Shown here one piece after another: positions 7,726-19,123 of a stretch of DNA of 64,000 nucleotides. A model generated the notes under the pieces. The model worked only from the letters and a program-made list of their open reading frames with translations. It was not told where the DNA came from and made no database searches. Position numbers and translations under genes: made by a program. The stretch covers positions 558,001 to 622,000 of the forward strand of contig JADKAL010000014.1 of NCBI GenBank assembly GCA_016715325.1. Reading direction: 5' to 3'. Source of the stretch: Methylococcaceae bacterium. Its GTDB lineage: Bacteria > Pseudomonadota > Gammaproteobacteria > Methylococcales > Methylomonadaceae. The first letter of the stretch is position 1; each line of letters opens with the position of its first letter.

Positions 7726-10700
7726 TTAGTTCGTTTTCAAAGACAGCGTACTAACTAAATCTTTACCCTTACTTTCCGGGTCGGTTACGGAATCGAGTAT
7801 ATAGACGCGTTCGTTAGGGACGCCGCCTTTTTGGACGATGTATTTTGCGATTTCTTTTGCGCGTTCGGAAGCTAAGTCTTTAAGCCGTTTCGGGTCGGGA
7901 TTGATGATTTCGGACATCTTTTCCTTGGCGACTTGATAGAAATCGCCGGTTAACGGCGGGATTAGCTTAGGGCTACGGAAAAGCGATTTTTCGGCCATCG
8001 TCGGAAACCGTTTGATAAATGCATCGGCGAGTAATTCGTTGTATTCGTCTCCGCTTAATTCCACGTATTCGGAACGGATTTTTTTGCCGTCTTCCTGGCT
8101 AAGTTGCGATGCTTTTACCGATTTGAGTTGATCGAGCAAGGCTTCTTCCCGCAGGATTTTCCAATCTTGTTCTGTGAAGGATGCGCCTTTTACTTCCAAA
8201 TTGAGAGCCGGTTTTTCTTTCAAGGCTTTTGCGACGTTATCTAATTTACTTATTTCTGCCGGGGCTAATGTGTCCTTGCCCGGTGCGAATGCGATGGTGC
8301 TTAAATCTTCGTCGCTACCGACTAATGAAGCAATGGCTGTAAAGGGCGATGTTATGACTTTGGTAAGTACATTGACCAAGGCATCGACAATGATGTGACT
8401 TATGCTGAATTGAGGGTCTTCCAAGCTGCCTGTTAACGGCACGTCTAATTTTATTTTGCCGTCGGAATCTTTAAGTAGAGTGATAGCCAATTCTAACGGG
8501 AGAGACACAGCGTTAGGATTTTCTACCTTCTCTCCCAGTTCAAGTTGATCGATGAGAATACTGTTCGCGGCTTGCAATTTGCCGTTTTCCACTTGGTATT
8601 TAAGGCCTAATGTTAATTTTCCTTTTTCGATTTTATAACCGGCAAACTCCACCATGTAAGGCGTGACTAACGGCATGGGCATCCCGTCGAATTGAAGATC
8701 GATATTGTAGTTGCCCAAGTAAGGACTGACTTCGCCTTGGATGTTAACCGGTGCAAGGTCGTAGGCGTTACCCTTCAAATCGACTTTGATAGTCGATTTA
8801 TGTTCGGACGAAATTCCGTTTGCGCCGCCGTCGAGACTTTTGATCTGCGCTGCGAAGGGCAATATCAAAGAGAGGTCGGCAAAGTCCGACGAGCCGTCGA
8901 CAATTTTGACTTTGTCTAGTTTGAATATTGGTTTATTGACCTCGTTTGCGCTGCTTTTTTTAACCTTAACCGGTTTGGCGGATTTTGACGGTTTATCGGA
9001 AACGCTTTTATCGGCGATCATGATGTCGGAAAAATTGATGGTTTTATCTTTCCGGATGGTGACTTTAGCATAGGGTTTTTCAATTAATAATAAGGATGAG
9101 CTATAACGGTTTGCCGACAAATCGACATCCAAATCCTTAAATGTTAGGTTGTCCCATTTGATAAAGTCTTTGTTCTGAAGTTGGTCTCGGGTTAGTAAAT
9201 TAGCAATACCTGTATTTCCTTTAAATTTGACGTCTAAGGGTTTTTCAGGCGGTTGCTGTACTGCTAATTTGCCTGCAACGCTAAATTTGCTGTCCAAGAT
9301 ATCAAGTCTGGCAAATTTATCGACATAAGGTTGAAAGGTTTCAAGGTCGATATTTTTTACGTCGACATCCAACTTTGCAGAAAGCGGTTCAATCACCGCA
9401 CCGCCTTTCAATTTAATGGAACCCGTCTTGTTAACACCCACATCCAGTTGAAAAGGCAACTCCGCCTTGGGGTTGTTTGTGATGTTGCTCACTTTGAGAT
9501 TGATTGGTTTAGCCGTCATTTTTAAGGGTTTTTTGAGCGATCTATCTTCAAAATTGATTGCGTAATTATTTAACTCCACGGTGTTGATATTTAACAACCA
9601 GTCTTTTTCCGGTAACACAGGTTTAGCGGTCGCCGTGGTTACATCGGCGGCGGTTTTTGCGTCTTCTTTGAAGTCGACCGATTTCGCTGTTGCATATTCG
9701 GAACGGGTAACTTCTACTTTTTTGCCTTTTTTTGTAGGAATCAATTTTTGATAGTTAAGCGTCCCGTCCGGGTTAAGCCAAGCTAGAAATTCGGCATTTT
9801 TAGAGGTAATTAACGCTATCGTCACCGACCTATTCTTAAGGTCGATTCCCATGTCGCTAAGGTCGAATGCGGGTACTTTGATTAAGGTTGCGTTTTCGCC
9901 TTTTTCGGCTAGGTGCAAATCATGAAAATTAAATTTACCGTGGCTGACAGTGACATCCTTCGCTTTGTCGGTAAAATCCAATAGGTAAGCGGTTTCAAGA
10001 CTTAATTCAGGTACTTTAACTTCAACTTTTTGTTCATTCAGGCCGTTGACCAATAAGTTTTTGATTGCTATGGCGGCTTTGGATGCCGAGACTTTCAGAT
10101 TATCTTTGGTCTGCGTGACTTTAAGATCGGTTGAATGGCTGAAATTCGGCACGTTGACCGTAATCGGTTGTTCTGCTTGATTGGAATATTGCAAATCCTG
10201 ACTGGCCAGCTTTACCTCTTTGATAGTAACGTCCAGATTGCTATTTGAAAGCTTTACAAGCGCATCCGTTTCAAGGCTGAAGCTGGGGGTTTTGATCAGG
10301 TTTTTGGCATCGCTTTTATCGGCAAACTGAAAGTCATGCAATTCGAGTTTGCTCTTTTTGATCGTTACGTTTAAGTCGTTTTTTTTCATGTCGACTTTGT
10401 AATCGATAGTGAATAACGCTCGCCCCTGCACATCGAATGCAGCTGTGTCGGATAAGGCCAGCGGTAACATTTTTTGCAGTTGCACTTTATCGAGGTTTAG
10501 TGCGCCTTCCAAATAGACTGGGTTTACTCCAATCTTGGCTTTCCAGTCTAATTTACCGCCTGATTTAAGCGCTAAATTAAAGTCTAATCGGCCTTTTTTG
10601 TCGGCCTCAGTGGATAAATCAGTAATAGTCAGATTTATCGGGATTATTTCTTCAGCAACCGGTTTGGCGAAATGGTGATCATTCCATGTGAGTTTTCCCT

Positions 10701-11448
10701 CTTTTATCGAAAGTTTGACGATTTTGAGGGGAAACAATTTGGTATCCTCTTTTTTAGGTTCTTCCTTTTTCTTAGGTTTAACCATGTCGTCGAAATTGAA
10801 TTTTCCGTCTTTTAATTTGGCGATATGAAACGACGGTTTTGTAAGCGTAATTTCGTCAACCACTAAGCTAAGGTGCTTAATGGACTCAAACGCGTTTAAC
10901 TTTAAGATGAGGGCTTCAAAATCGACGAAAGATTTGTCGTCTTTTTCATGTATTTTGAATCCGTGAATTCCGGCAATAAATTTAAACGGATTAAATTCGA
11001 TCTTGGCGACAGATGCCTTTCTACCCGTTTCTTCTTGAATAATCTGGGGTAATTTTCCTTTTATGACAGCAGGGATTAGATAAAAACCTAAAAGAGCATA
11101 CAAACCGACGATGCAAAGGGTAATAACGAACGGTTTTAGAAAAGACGCAAAAGGTTGCGGGATTTTTAAGTATTTTTGGTTGAATTTTTCTATAACCCCA
11201 ACGTTTTCGTTAGCTTCCTTGTTCTGTTTTTTATGGGGTTTAAGCTTTTGAACAAGCTTTTGCGCAAATTTCGCTTCGTTGTTAGTAACCGTTTCGGTGG
11301 TTTCATTCGGAGAATTTGAAGAGATACCTTCGTCTTCTTCGGATTGTTCAACGCCTGGGAAGCGGTCTACCAGCGACCGCCATCCCAGGCTGAGTTTTGA
11401 CCGTAACTGCTCGCTGGTCTTATAAATCCAGGTAGCCGGTTTCTTCAT
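7726..11448 (-). CDS. Large AsmA-like DUF748 protein
   Basis: About 1240 residues. It has a single N-terminal membrane helix (FVITLCIVGLYALLGFYLI) after a charged cytoplasmic stretch, then a very long periplasmic part made of repeated beta-rich units (motifs such as FHIAKLKDGKFNFDDM and LKIVKLSIKEGKLTW). The C-terminal part (APAEISKLDNVAKALKEKP onward) is the DUF748 tail. This places it with AsmA/TamB-type proteins thought to help lipids cross the envelope; the role here is inferred. The frame is open further upstream to ATG codons at 11481 and 11502, inside amtB. I prefer the ATG at 11448 (MKKPATWIYK), which overlaps the amtB 3' end by 29 bp and suggests translational coupling. Confidence 0.8.
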   Translation of the reverse strand: MKKPATWIYKTSEQLRSKLSLGWRSLVDRFPGVEQSEEDEGISSNSPNETTETVTNNEAKFAQKLVQKLKPHKKQNKEANENVGVIEKFNQKYLKIPQPFASFLKPFVITLCIVGLYALLGFYLIPAVIKGKLPQIIQEETGRKASVAKIEFNPFKFIAGIHGFKIHEKDDKSFVDFEALILKLNAFESIKHLSLVVDEITLTKPSFHIAKLKDGKFNFDDMVKPKKKEEPKKEDTKLFPLKIVKLSIKEGKLTWNDHHFAKPVAEEIIPINLTITDLSTEADKKGRLDFNLALKSGGKLDWKAKIGVNPVYLEGALNLDKVQLQKMLPLALSDTAAFDVQGRALFTIDYKVDMKKNDLNVTIKKSKLELHDFQFADKSDAKNLIKTPSFSLETDALVKLSNSNLDVTIKEVKLASQDLQYSNQAEQPITVNVPNFSHSTDLKVTQTKDNLKVSASKAAIAIKNLLVNGLNEQKVEVKVPELSLETAYLLDFTDKAKDVTVSHGKFNFHDLHLAEKGENATLIKVPAFDLSDMGIDLKNRSVTIALITSKNAEFLAWLNPDGTLNYQKLIPTKKGKKVEVTRSEYATAKSVDFKEDAKTAADVTTATAKPVLPEKDWLLNINTVELNNYAINFEDRSLKKPLKMTAKPINLKVSNITNNPKAELPFQLDVGVNKTGSIKLKGGAVIEPLSAKLDVDVKNIDLETFQPYVDKFARLDILDSKFSVAGKLAVQQPPEKPLDVKFKGNTGIANLLTRDQLQNKDFIKWDNLTFKDLDVDLSANRYSSSLLLIEKPYAKVTIRKDKTINFSDIMIADKSVSDKPSKSAKPVKVKKSSANEVNKPIFKLDKVKIVDGSSDFADLSLILPFAAQIKSLDGGANGISSEHKSTIKVDLKGNAYDLAPVNIQGEVSPYLGNYNIDLQFDGMPMPLVTPYMVEFAGYKIEKGKLTLGLKYQVENGKLQAANSILIDQLELGEKVENPNAVSLPLELAITLLKDSDGKIKLDVPLTGSLEDPQFSISHIIVDALVNVLTKVITSPFTAIASLVGSDEDLSTIAFAPGKDTLAPAEISKLDNVAKALKEKPALNLEVKGASFTEQDWKILREEALLDQLKSVKASQLSQEDGKKIRSEYVELSGDEYNELLADAFIKRFPTMAEKSLFRSPKLIPPLTGDFYQVAKEKMSEIINPDPKRLKDLASERAKEIAKYIVQKGGVPNERVYILDSVTDPESKGKDLVSTLSLKTN

Positions 11449-12715
11449 GTAGAACCTGATCGAGTCCTTGGACTTCTTCATCGGCGCTAACGCGCAAACC
11501 AATGCACTTATCCAAGGCTTTGAGGATTAAATAACTGAATAGAGCGCTCCAAACAATTGTTACGACAATCGCTAACAGTTGAACGCCGACTTGATGCGGG
11601 ATAGTTACACCTTCAGGAAGGCCGATGCCGCCGAGACTGCGTTCGACAAACACGCCGGTCAGCAACGAGCCGGTAATACCGCCGACGCCGTGAACGGGGA
11701 ACACATCCAACGAATCGTCGATGACGAGTTTGCGTTTGACATATTGAGTTGCAAAAAAGCAAACGACCCCGGCAGTTATACCGATAAATAACGCTCCTGC
11801 CGGACCGACAAAGCCCGATGCGGGGGTAATTGTACCTAGACCCGCTACCATGCCGGTGACGATACCGAGAACGCTGGGTTTACCGTAGCGTACCCATTCA
11901 ATGGTCATCCACGTCAACGAGCCTGCTGCGGCGCCGATATGGGTGACTAACATAGCCATTCCGGCGCGACCATCGGACGTCAATGCGCTGCCGGCATTGA
12001 AACCGAACCACCCGACCCATAACATGCCTGCGCCGGTGACGACCATCGTCATGTTATGCGGGGGCATGGCCGTGGTTGGAAAGCCTTTACGTCTACCAAT
12101 GACCAAAGCCGAAACCAGCGCAGCAACGCCGGCATTAATATGGATGACGATACCGCCCGCAAAATCCATCGCCCCTAATTCAGCCAGCCAGCCGCCGCCC
12201 CACATCCAGTGGCAAATCGGCACATAGACGAGACACAACCATAAACCGCTAAACCATAACATGGCTGAAAACTTCATCCGCTCGGCAAACGCACCGACAA
12301 TGAGGGCAGGCGTAATAATCGCGAACGTCATTTGAAACATAAAATACAGCGTTTCCGGAATATCGCCGGTCAACGAACCCGTATCAATATCGGGTAAAAA
12401 GGCTTTCGTTAGACCGCCGAGATATTTTTGGGTTTCGCCGCCGTCCGCAAAGATCAAACTATAGGCGCCGGCCAGCCAGACAATTGAGATCAAACAGGTA
12501 ATTGCAAAACATTGCATCAAGACCGAGAGCACGTTTTTGCTTCTAACCAGACCGGCATAAAATAATGAAAGTCCGGGGATGGTCATAAACAAGACTAAGG
12601 CGGTCGAGGTTAAAATCCAAGCCGTATTCGCTTGATTCAGTTCGGCTGCCGATGCCAGTCCGGGAGTTAATAGGAGGGCGAAGCTTAATTTATAATTATT
12701 ATTTTTGAAGAACAT
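11420..12715 (-). CDS. amtB: Ammonium transporter AmtB
   Basis: A 431-residue Amt/Rh channel with an N-terminal signal-like segment ending in ASAAE, followed by the usual eleven membrane helices. The twin pore histidines are in GGIVIHINAG and DVFPVHGVGG, and the periplasmic gate motif CHWMWGGGWL is present. It conducts ammonium/ammonia into the cell and is blocked by the P-II protein encoded just upstream. The frame is open to 12787, but I choose the ATG at 12715 (MFFKNNNYKL) because it follows AGGAAAG at good spacing and lies 20 bp after glnK. The C-terminal tail, where GlnK docks, is intact. Confidence 0.95.
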   Translation of the reverse strand: MFFKNNNYKLSFALLLTPGLASAAELNQANTAWILTSTALVLFMTIPGLSLFYAGLVRSKNVLSVLMQCFAITCLISIVWLAGAYSLIFADGGETQKYLGGLTKAFLPDIDTGSLTGDIPETLYFMFQMTFAIITPALIVGAFAERMKFSAMLWFSGLWLCLVYVPICHWMWGGGWLAELGAMDFAGGIVIHINAGVAALVSALVIGRRKGFPTTAMPPHNMTMVVTGAGMLWVGWFGFNAGSALTSDGRAGMAMLVTHIGAAAGSLTWMTIEWVRYGKPSVLGIVTGMVAGLGTITPASGFVGPAGALFIGITAGVVCFFATQYVKRKLVIDDSLDVFPVHGVGGITGSLLTGVFVERSLGGIGLPEGVTIPHQVGVQLLAIVVTIVWSALFSYLILKALDKCIGLRVSADEEVQGLDQVLHEETGYLDL

Positions 12716-12734
12716 TTTCTTTCCTAAAAGCCGA

Positions 12735-13404
<670 letters not shown>

Positions 13405-13884
13405 TTACCGCTTTAATTTAAAAAAAGCCCTTAATATGTCCGAACATTCCGCTTCCAAAACTCCACCTTGCCATGCGATTTTATGGTTTAAAAAATCGGC
13501 CTCGGCCAGATTCAACGCATTACAAACAGCGCCGCGTTTGGGATCGTAAGCACCGAACACCAAACGCTTAACGCGCGCATGGGCGATTGCCCCCATACAC
13601 ATGACGCAAGGTTCCAGCGTGACATACAGTGTGGTATCGACAAGGCGGTAATTGCCGATCCTTAAGCCGGCTTCGCGCAAGACATTGATTTCGGCGTGGG
13701 CGGAAGGGTCGTTACTGGCGATGGGAGAATTCCAGCCTTCGGCAAGACAGTGATCGTCTTTTACAAGTATTGCGCCGACCGGCACTTCGCCCAGCATTTC
13801 CGCACGTTGCGCCAGCCTTAAGGCATGGCGCATCCACGCTTCATCGTTTTCGGTTGTTGCTACTTCGGCAGACTGAATATTCAT
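13405..13884 (-). CDS. tadA: tRNA-specific adenosine deaminase TadA
   Basis: A 159-residue zinc deaminase that converts adenosine 34 to inosine in the tRNA-Arg(ACG) wobble position. The catalytic zinc motifs are both present: SAHAEINVLREAG (His ligand and proton-shuttling Glu) and TLEPCVMCMGAIAHARV (two Cys ligands). The length is normal. It follows guaA on the same strand, 74 bp downstream, in a guaB-guaA-tadA order common in gammaproteobacteria. The start ATG at 13884 gives an N-terminus (MNIQSAEVATTENDEAWM) slightly longer than the catalytic core. Confidence 0.96.
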   Translation of the reverse strand: MNIQSAEVATTENDEAWMRHALRLAQRAEMLGEVPVGAILVKDDHCLAEGWNSPIASNDPSAHAEINVLREAGLRIGNYRLVDTTLYVTLEPCVMCMGAIAHARVKRLVFGAYDPKRGAVCNALNLAEADFLNHKIAWQGGVLEAECSDILRAFFKLKR

Positions 13885-13958
13885 ACCGGAAAGGAGTCGA
13901 TAAGGTTAATTACCCGTTCATGTTTCGACAAGCGCAACACGAACAGGTTAAGAATTGT

Positions 13959-15542
13959 TTATTCCCATTCAATCGTAGCGGGCGGTTTTCCGGAAATATC
14001 GTAGGTAACACGGCTGATACCTGCAACTTCATTGATAATTCGCCGTGACACTAGATCGAGAAACTCATACGGCAAATGCGCCCAGCGTGCGGTCATGAAG
14101 TCGATGGTTTCGACGGCGCGTAATGCGACAACGTAATCGTAGCGGCGACCGTCTCCCATGACACCGACCGATTTGACGGGCAGAAACACGGCAAATGCTT
14201 GGCTGACTTTGTCGTAAAGATCATTTTTGTAGAGTTCTTCGATGAAGATAGCATCGGCCAAACGCAGCAAATCGGCATAGTCTTTTTTAACTTCGCCCAG
14301 AATCCTGACGCCCAAACCGGGGCCGGGGAAGGGATGGCGATAAACCATTTCGTAGGGTAATCCTAGTTCGACGCCGATTTTTCTCACTTCGTCTTTGAAC
14401 AATTCGCGCAACGGTTCGACCAGTTTCAGGTTCATATTTTCCGGCAATCCGCCGACATTATGGTGCGATTTGATCAAATGCGCTTTACCGCTTTTAGCAC
14501 CCGCCGACTCGATGACATCGGGATAGATGGTGCCTTGCGCCAACCAACGTGCATCGGTTAATTTACCGGCTTCTTCGTCGAAAATATCGATAAACAAGCC
14601 GCCGATGATTTTGCGTTTTTGTTCGGGATCATTTACACCTTTAAGCGCATCGAGATAACGCTGCTCGGCATCAACCCGAATAACTTTAACGCCCATGTGT
14701 TCGGCAAACGTTGCCATCACTTGATCGCCTTCGTGCAAGCGCAGTAAGCCGGTATCGACAAAAACGCAAGTGAGCTGCTCGCCGATCGCACTATGTAATA
14801 ACGCGGCAACAACCGAGGAATCGACTCCACCCGACAAGCCGAGAATGACGTTATCAGTACCGACTTTAGCGCGAACGGCTTGGATGCTGTCTTCGATAAT
14901 GCTGCTTGCCGTCCATAACGCTTCACAGCCGCAAATATCCAAAACAAAGCGCGATAGGATGCGTTGTCCCTGTTTCGTGTGAGTTACTTCGGGATGAAAT
15001 TGCACAGCATAAAAAGCGCGTACTTCATCGGCAATACCGGCAATCGGTGCACCGTCGGAACTTGCAATCAACCGAAATCCGCCGGGCAATACGACAACCC
15101 GGTCGCCGTGGCTCATCCACACATCCAGCAAACCGTAGCCTTCCGGTGAAAGATGGTCTTCGATGCCTTTTAATAATTTGGAATGCCCGTGTGCGCGAAT
15201 TTGCGCGTAGCCGAACTCCCGATGGCTGGACGACTCGACCCTGCCGCCCAATTGTTCCGCCATCGTCTGCATCCCGTAACAAATGCCCAATACAGGAATA
15301 CCCAGTTCGAAAACGATCTGCGGCGCGCGCGGAGTTTCGCTGCTGGTGACTGTTTCCGGTCCGCCCGATAATACGATGCCGTTCGCTGCGAATTGTTTGA
15401 TTTCGTCATCGGAACATTCGCAGGAATAGATTTCGCAATAAACGCCGATTTCGCGGATGCGGCGGGCGATTAACTGGGTATATTGGGAGCCGAAATCCAA
15501 AATCAGGATTTTGTGGTTATGGATATTATTTGATTGTTTCAC
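13959..15542 (-). CDS. guaA: GMP synthase, glutamine-hydrolysing
   Basis: A 527-residue two-domain enzyme that aminates XMP to GMP. The N-terminal glutamine amidotransferase domain carries the nucleophile in [15 protein letters not shown] and the catalytic His/Glu in QFHPEVTHT. The ATP pyrophosphatase domain follows, with the P-loop [10 protein letters not shown], and the dimerisation domain ends in the family's IEWE. The length matches the family. It is downstream of guaB, separated by a small membrane-protein gene that it overlaps by 17 bp; the products of guaB and guaA perform successive steps from IMP to GMP. Confidence 0.98.
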   Translation of the reverse strand: MKQSNNIHNHKILILDFGSQYTQLIARRIREIGVYCEIYSCECSDDEIKQFAANGIVLSGGPETVTSSETPRAPQIVFELGIPVLGICYGMQTMAEQLGGRVESSSHREFGYAQIRAHGHSKLLKGIEDHLSPEGYGLLDVWMSHGDRVVVLPGGFRLIASSDGAPIAGIADEVRAFYAVQFHPEVTHTKQGQRILSRFVLDICGCEALWTASSIIEDSIQAVRAKVGTDNVILGLSGGVDSSVVAALLHSAIGEQLTCVFVDTGLLRLHEGDQVMATFAEHMGVKVIRVDAEQRYLDALKGVNDPEQKRKIIGGLFIDIFDEEAGKLTDARWLAQGTIYPDVIESAGAKSGKAHLIKSHHNVGGLPENMNLKLVEPLRELFKDEVRKIGVELGLPYEMVYRHPFPGPGLGVRILGEVKKDYADLLRLADAIFIEELYKNDLYDKVSQAFAVFLPVKSVGVMGDGRRYDYVVALRAVETIDFMTARWAHLPYEFLDLVSRRIINEVAGISRVTYDISGKPPATIEWE

Positions 15543-15744
15543 TCGTTTTCCTGTTGGAAATTACACATTCCTGTTTTTCAGAAGAATATATGCCACCAGA
15601 TTGACGGCATTTTTTAACTTCTAGGTAATACATAATTTTCGGTCCAAAGAAGCCAGCGATCATAGCGAGCACACCGAAAGAAAGAAAAAAACCAACCATA
15701 ATGATGGCTTCTCTTTTGAAATGTTTGTTAATGCCCGAAGACAT
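15526..15744 (-). CDS. Small membrane protein between guaB and guaA
   Basis: A 72-residue hypothetical protein with one membrane helix ([18 protein letters not shown], about residues 17-34) and a short tail with two Cys residues ([17 protein letters not shown]). Its start lies 6 bp after the guaB stop and its end overlaps the guaA start by 17 bp, so it is probably co-translated in the gua operon. A second ATG at residue 16 would start right at the helix and cannot be excluded. No function is recognised. The operon position and hydrophobic pattern argue for a real gene. Confidence 0.6.
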   Translation of the reverse strand: MSSGINKHFKREAIIMVGFFLSFGVLAMIAGFFGPKIMYYLEVKKCRQSGGIYSSEKQECVISNRKTSETIK

Positions 15745-15750
15745 GATGAA

Positions 15751-17650
<1,900 letters not shown>

Positions 17651-17815
17651 ATGGAGTCGAGCTTTACCAATCCTGAAACGATGACTGGGTGCGAGGCGAT
17701 TGAATGCCGGGCGTCCGATTTTGAAAAGCGTTACCGGCTTGAGGACGGAGTTGTTTTGAGAACAGTCATCATGCTGTCATCAAGCGTAACTAAGCTGATT
17801 CGGCATCATAGCTGA
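17651..17815 (+). CDS. Possible small ORF, 54 residues
   Basis: ATG at 17651 opens a 54-codon frame (start MESSFTNPETMTGCEAIE) ending in TGA at 17813-17815. There is no clear ribosome site (TTTTA precedes the ATG) and no recognised domain. It is listed because it lies just upstream of the damaged desaturase gene in the same direction. It could equally be chance or leader sequence. Confidence 0.2.
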   Translation: MESSFTNPETMTGCEAIECRASDFEKRYRLEDGVVLRTVIMLSSSVTKLIRHHS

Positions 17816-17833
17816 AATTATGAGGTTAAACCT

Positions 17834-17974
17834 ATGTTAAATGAAACCATTGCAAAAACGACATTGATTTTATCGAAACTCTCTTGGCCCGTTGAACTGA
17901 CCGAAGAATTGATAACTTTCGCCTTGCTGATCTGCTTTGCCGGTTTTTCTAACTTGGAGAATCGCTATATGTGA
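17834..17974 (+). pseudogene. Detached N-terminal fragment of the sterol desaturase gene
   Basis: ATG at 17834 starts a 46-codon frame (MLNETIAKTTLILSKLSWPV) with one hydrophobic helix (LITFALLICFAGF) that ends in ATG-TGA exactly at the GTG start of the next frame. In the sterol desaturase family the first membrane helix is followed by a second before the conserved GLLN segment; here that second helix is absent and the frame changes at the junction. It is therefore likely the 5' end of the desaturase gene separated by a small deletion, or else a short coupled ORF. Confidence 0.45.
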
Positions 17975-18747
17975 TCGCCGGGCATTTTTCAGGCTTCGGT
18001 CTGTTAAACGCGGTACATAACGATGCCATAAAAGCTATTTTAGCATTTGCGGCTTTCGATTTGCTGTTGTACGTCTGGCACCGGATTTGCCACAATGTAG
18101 ATATGCTTTGGGTTTTCCATCGAGTGCATCACAACGACCCTTACTTAAACGTATCGACTGCATTCAGGCTGCATTTTGTGGAAGTTTTGCTGACTAACAG
18201 CTTAAAAGCCTTGTTGATTGTTTTGCTCGGTATCGATCAAAAACTCGTGTTGTCAATCGAAGCGGTTAGTACGGTGTTTATCATGTTTCACCATGCCAAT
18301 ATCAGCTTCAGGCTTGAGCGCGTTTTGGGATTAGTCATTATCGTGCCTTACATGCACCGGACCCATCACTCGACTGAGCGAAGCGAGCACGATAGCAACT
18401 ACGGTGCTGTTTTTTCGATTTGGGACCGTATGTTCGGTTCGTTTTTAGAAGTCGAACCTAAAAAAGTCGGTATTAACGGTCACTCGCCTCAAGACTTAAT
18501 CGACCTGATTCGATTCGGGTTGGGTTTCGACATTCCGGCACCTTTGCAACCGGTAAACTTGGACTTGGATGTCATGATTGCGGAAGCCGCCTATTACAAA
18601 GCGGAAAAACGCAATTTTCGTCCCGGCGACGATATGCGCGATTGGCTGGAAGCTAAAGCTGAAATTTTAAATCAAGTGTACGGTAAAAATCGCAAACGCC
18701 TTGATAATCAATGGAATTGGTGGAATAGCTTTCTTTCGCATTGTTAA
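17971..18747 (+). CDS. Sterol desaturase/fatty acid hydroxylase family protein, 5' end altered
   Basis: A 258-residue member of the membrane-bound di-iron hydroxylase superfamily. The histidine cluster is complete: HRICH (about residue 37), HRVHH (about 51), the middle HHANIS, and HRTHH (about 131), followed by the conserved DSNYGAVFSIWDRMFGS. These ligands bind two irons that activate oxygen for hydroxylation or desaturation of lipids or sterols; the actual substrate is unknown. The only available start is a GTG at 17971 that overlaps the stop of an upstream 46-codon frame, and the usual second membrane helix is missing. The catalytic part is intact, so the protein may still work if the GTG is used. 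A flavin monooxygenase gene follows. Confidence 0.75.
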   Translation: MIAGHFSGFGLLNAVHNDAIKAILAFAAFDLLLYVWHRICHNVDMLWVFHRVHHNDPYLNVSTAFRLHFVEVLLTNSLKALLIVLLGIDQKLVLSIEAVSTVFIMFHHANISFRLERVLGLVIIVPYMHRTHHSTERSEHDSNYGAVFSIWDRMFGSFLEVEPKKVGINGHSPQDLIDLIRFGLGFDIPAPLQPVNLDLDVMIAEAAYYKAEKRNFRPGDDMRDWLEAKAEILNQVYGKNRKRLDNQWNWWNSFLSHC

Positions 18748-18803
18748 CATTAAAGCAGAAGTTAATCGCTTTTTGTTTCTTATAAAATTTTAATCTCTTT
18801 CGC

Positions 18804-18835
18804 GATAGCGGCTTAACCGGAAGTAAGCCGCTATC
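18804..18835. terminator. Strong hairpin after the desaturase gene
   Basis: GATAGCGGCTTA and TAAGCCGCTATC form a perfect 12-bp stem around 8 nt. It lies about 55 bp after the desaturase stop. No T-tract follows, so terminator function is uncertain. Confidence 0.5.
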
Positions 18836-18888
18836 GGTTAAGCTGCAAAACTCATATCGCTGTTTTGCCAGCGACCCTTCTTTGACAT

Positions 18889-19003
18889 TATAGATTCGGC
18901 CCTGTGAAGGCTGAACTTCCATTCGCCTGTTGAAAGGCGGTCTGGTCTGTGCTTCGACTTGTTCAGCACGAACGGTTCAGGTATTAAAAGTCCGAATCAA
19001 TAA
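18889..19003. repeat. Dispersed palindromic element, copy C
   Basis: TATAGATTCGGCC at the left and TCCGAATCAATAA at the right. Here the palindrome extends into the flanks: GACATTAT precedes and ATAATGTC follows. It fills part of the 375-bp gap before the monooxygenase gene. Confidence 0.75.
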
Positions 19004-19123
19004 TGTCGATCTTTTAAAATCGTCTAATTTAAAGCGCCGATAGTGATAGGATGCTGAATTAAGAAATGTAATAATTTCATTTTTAGACCTTTCCCGGTCG
19101 CTTAACTGACGTCGGATCACGCT

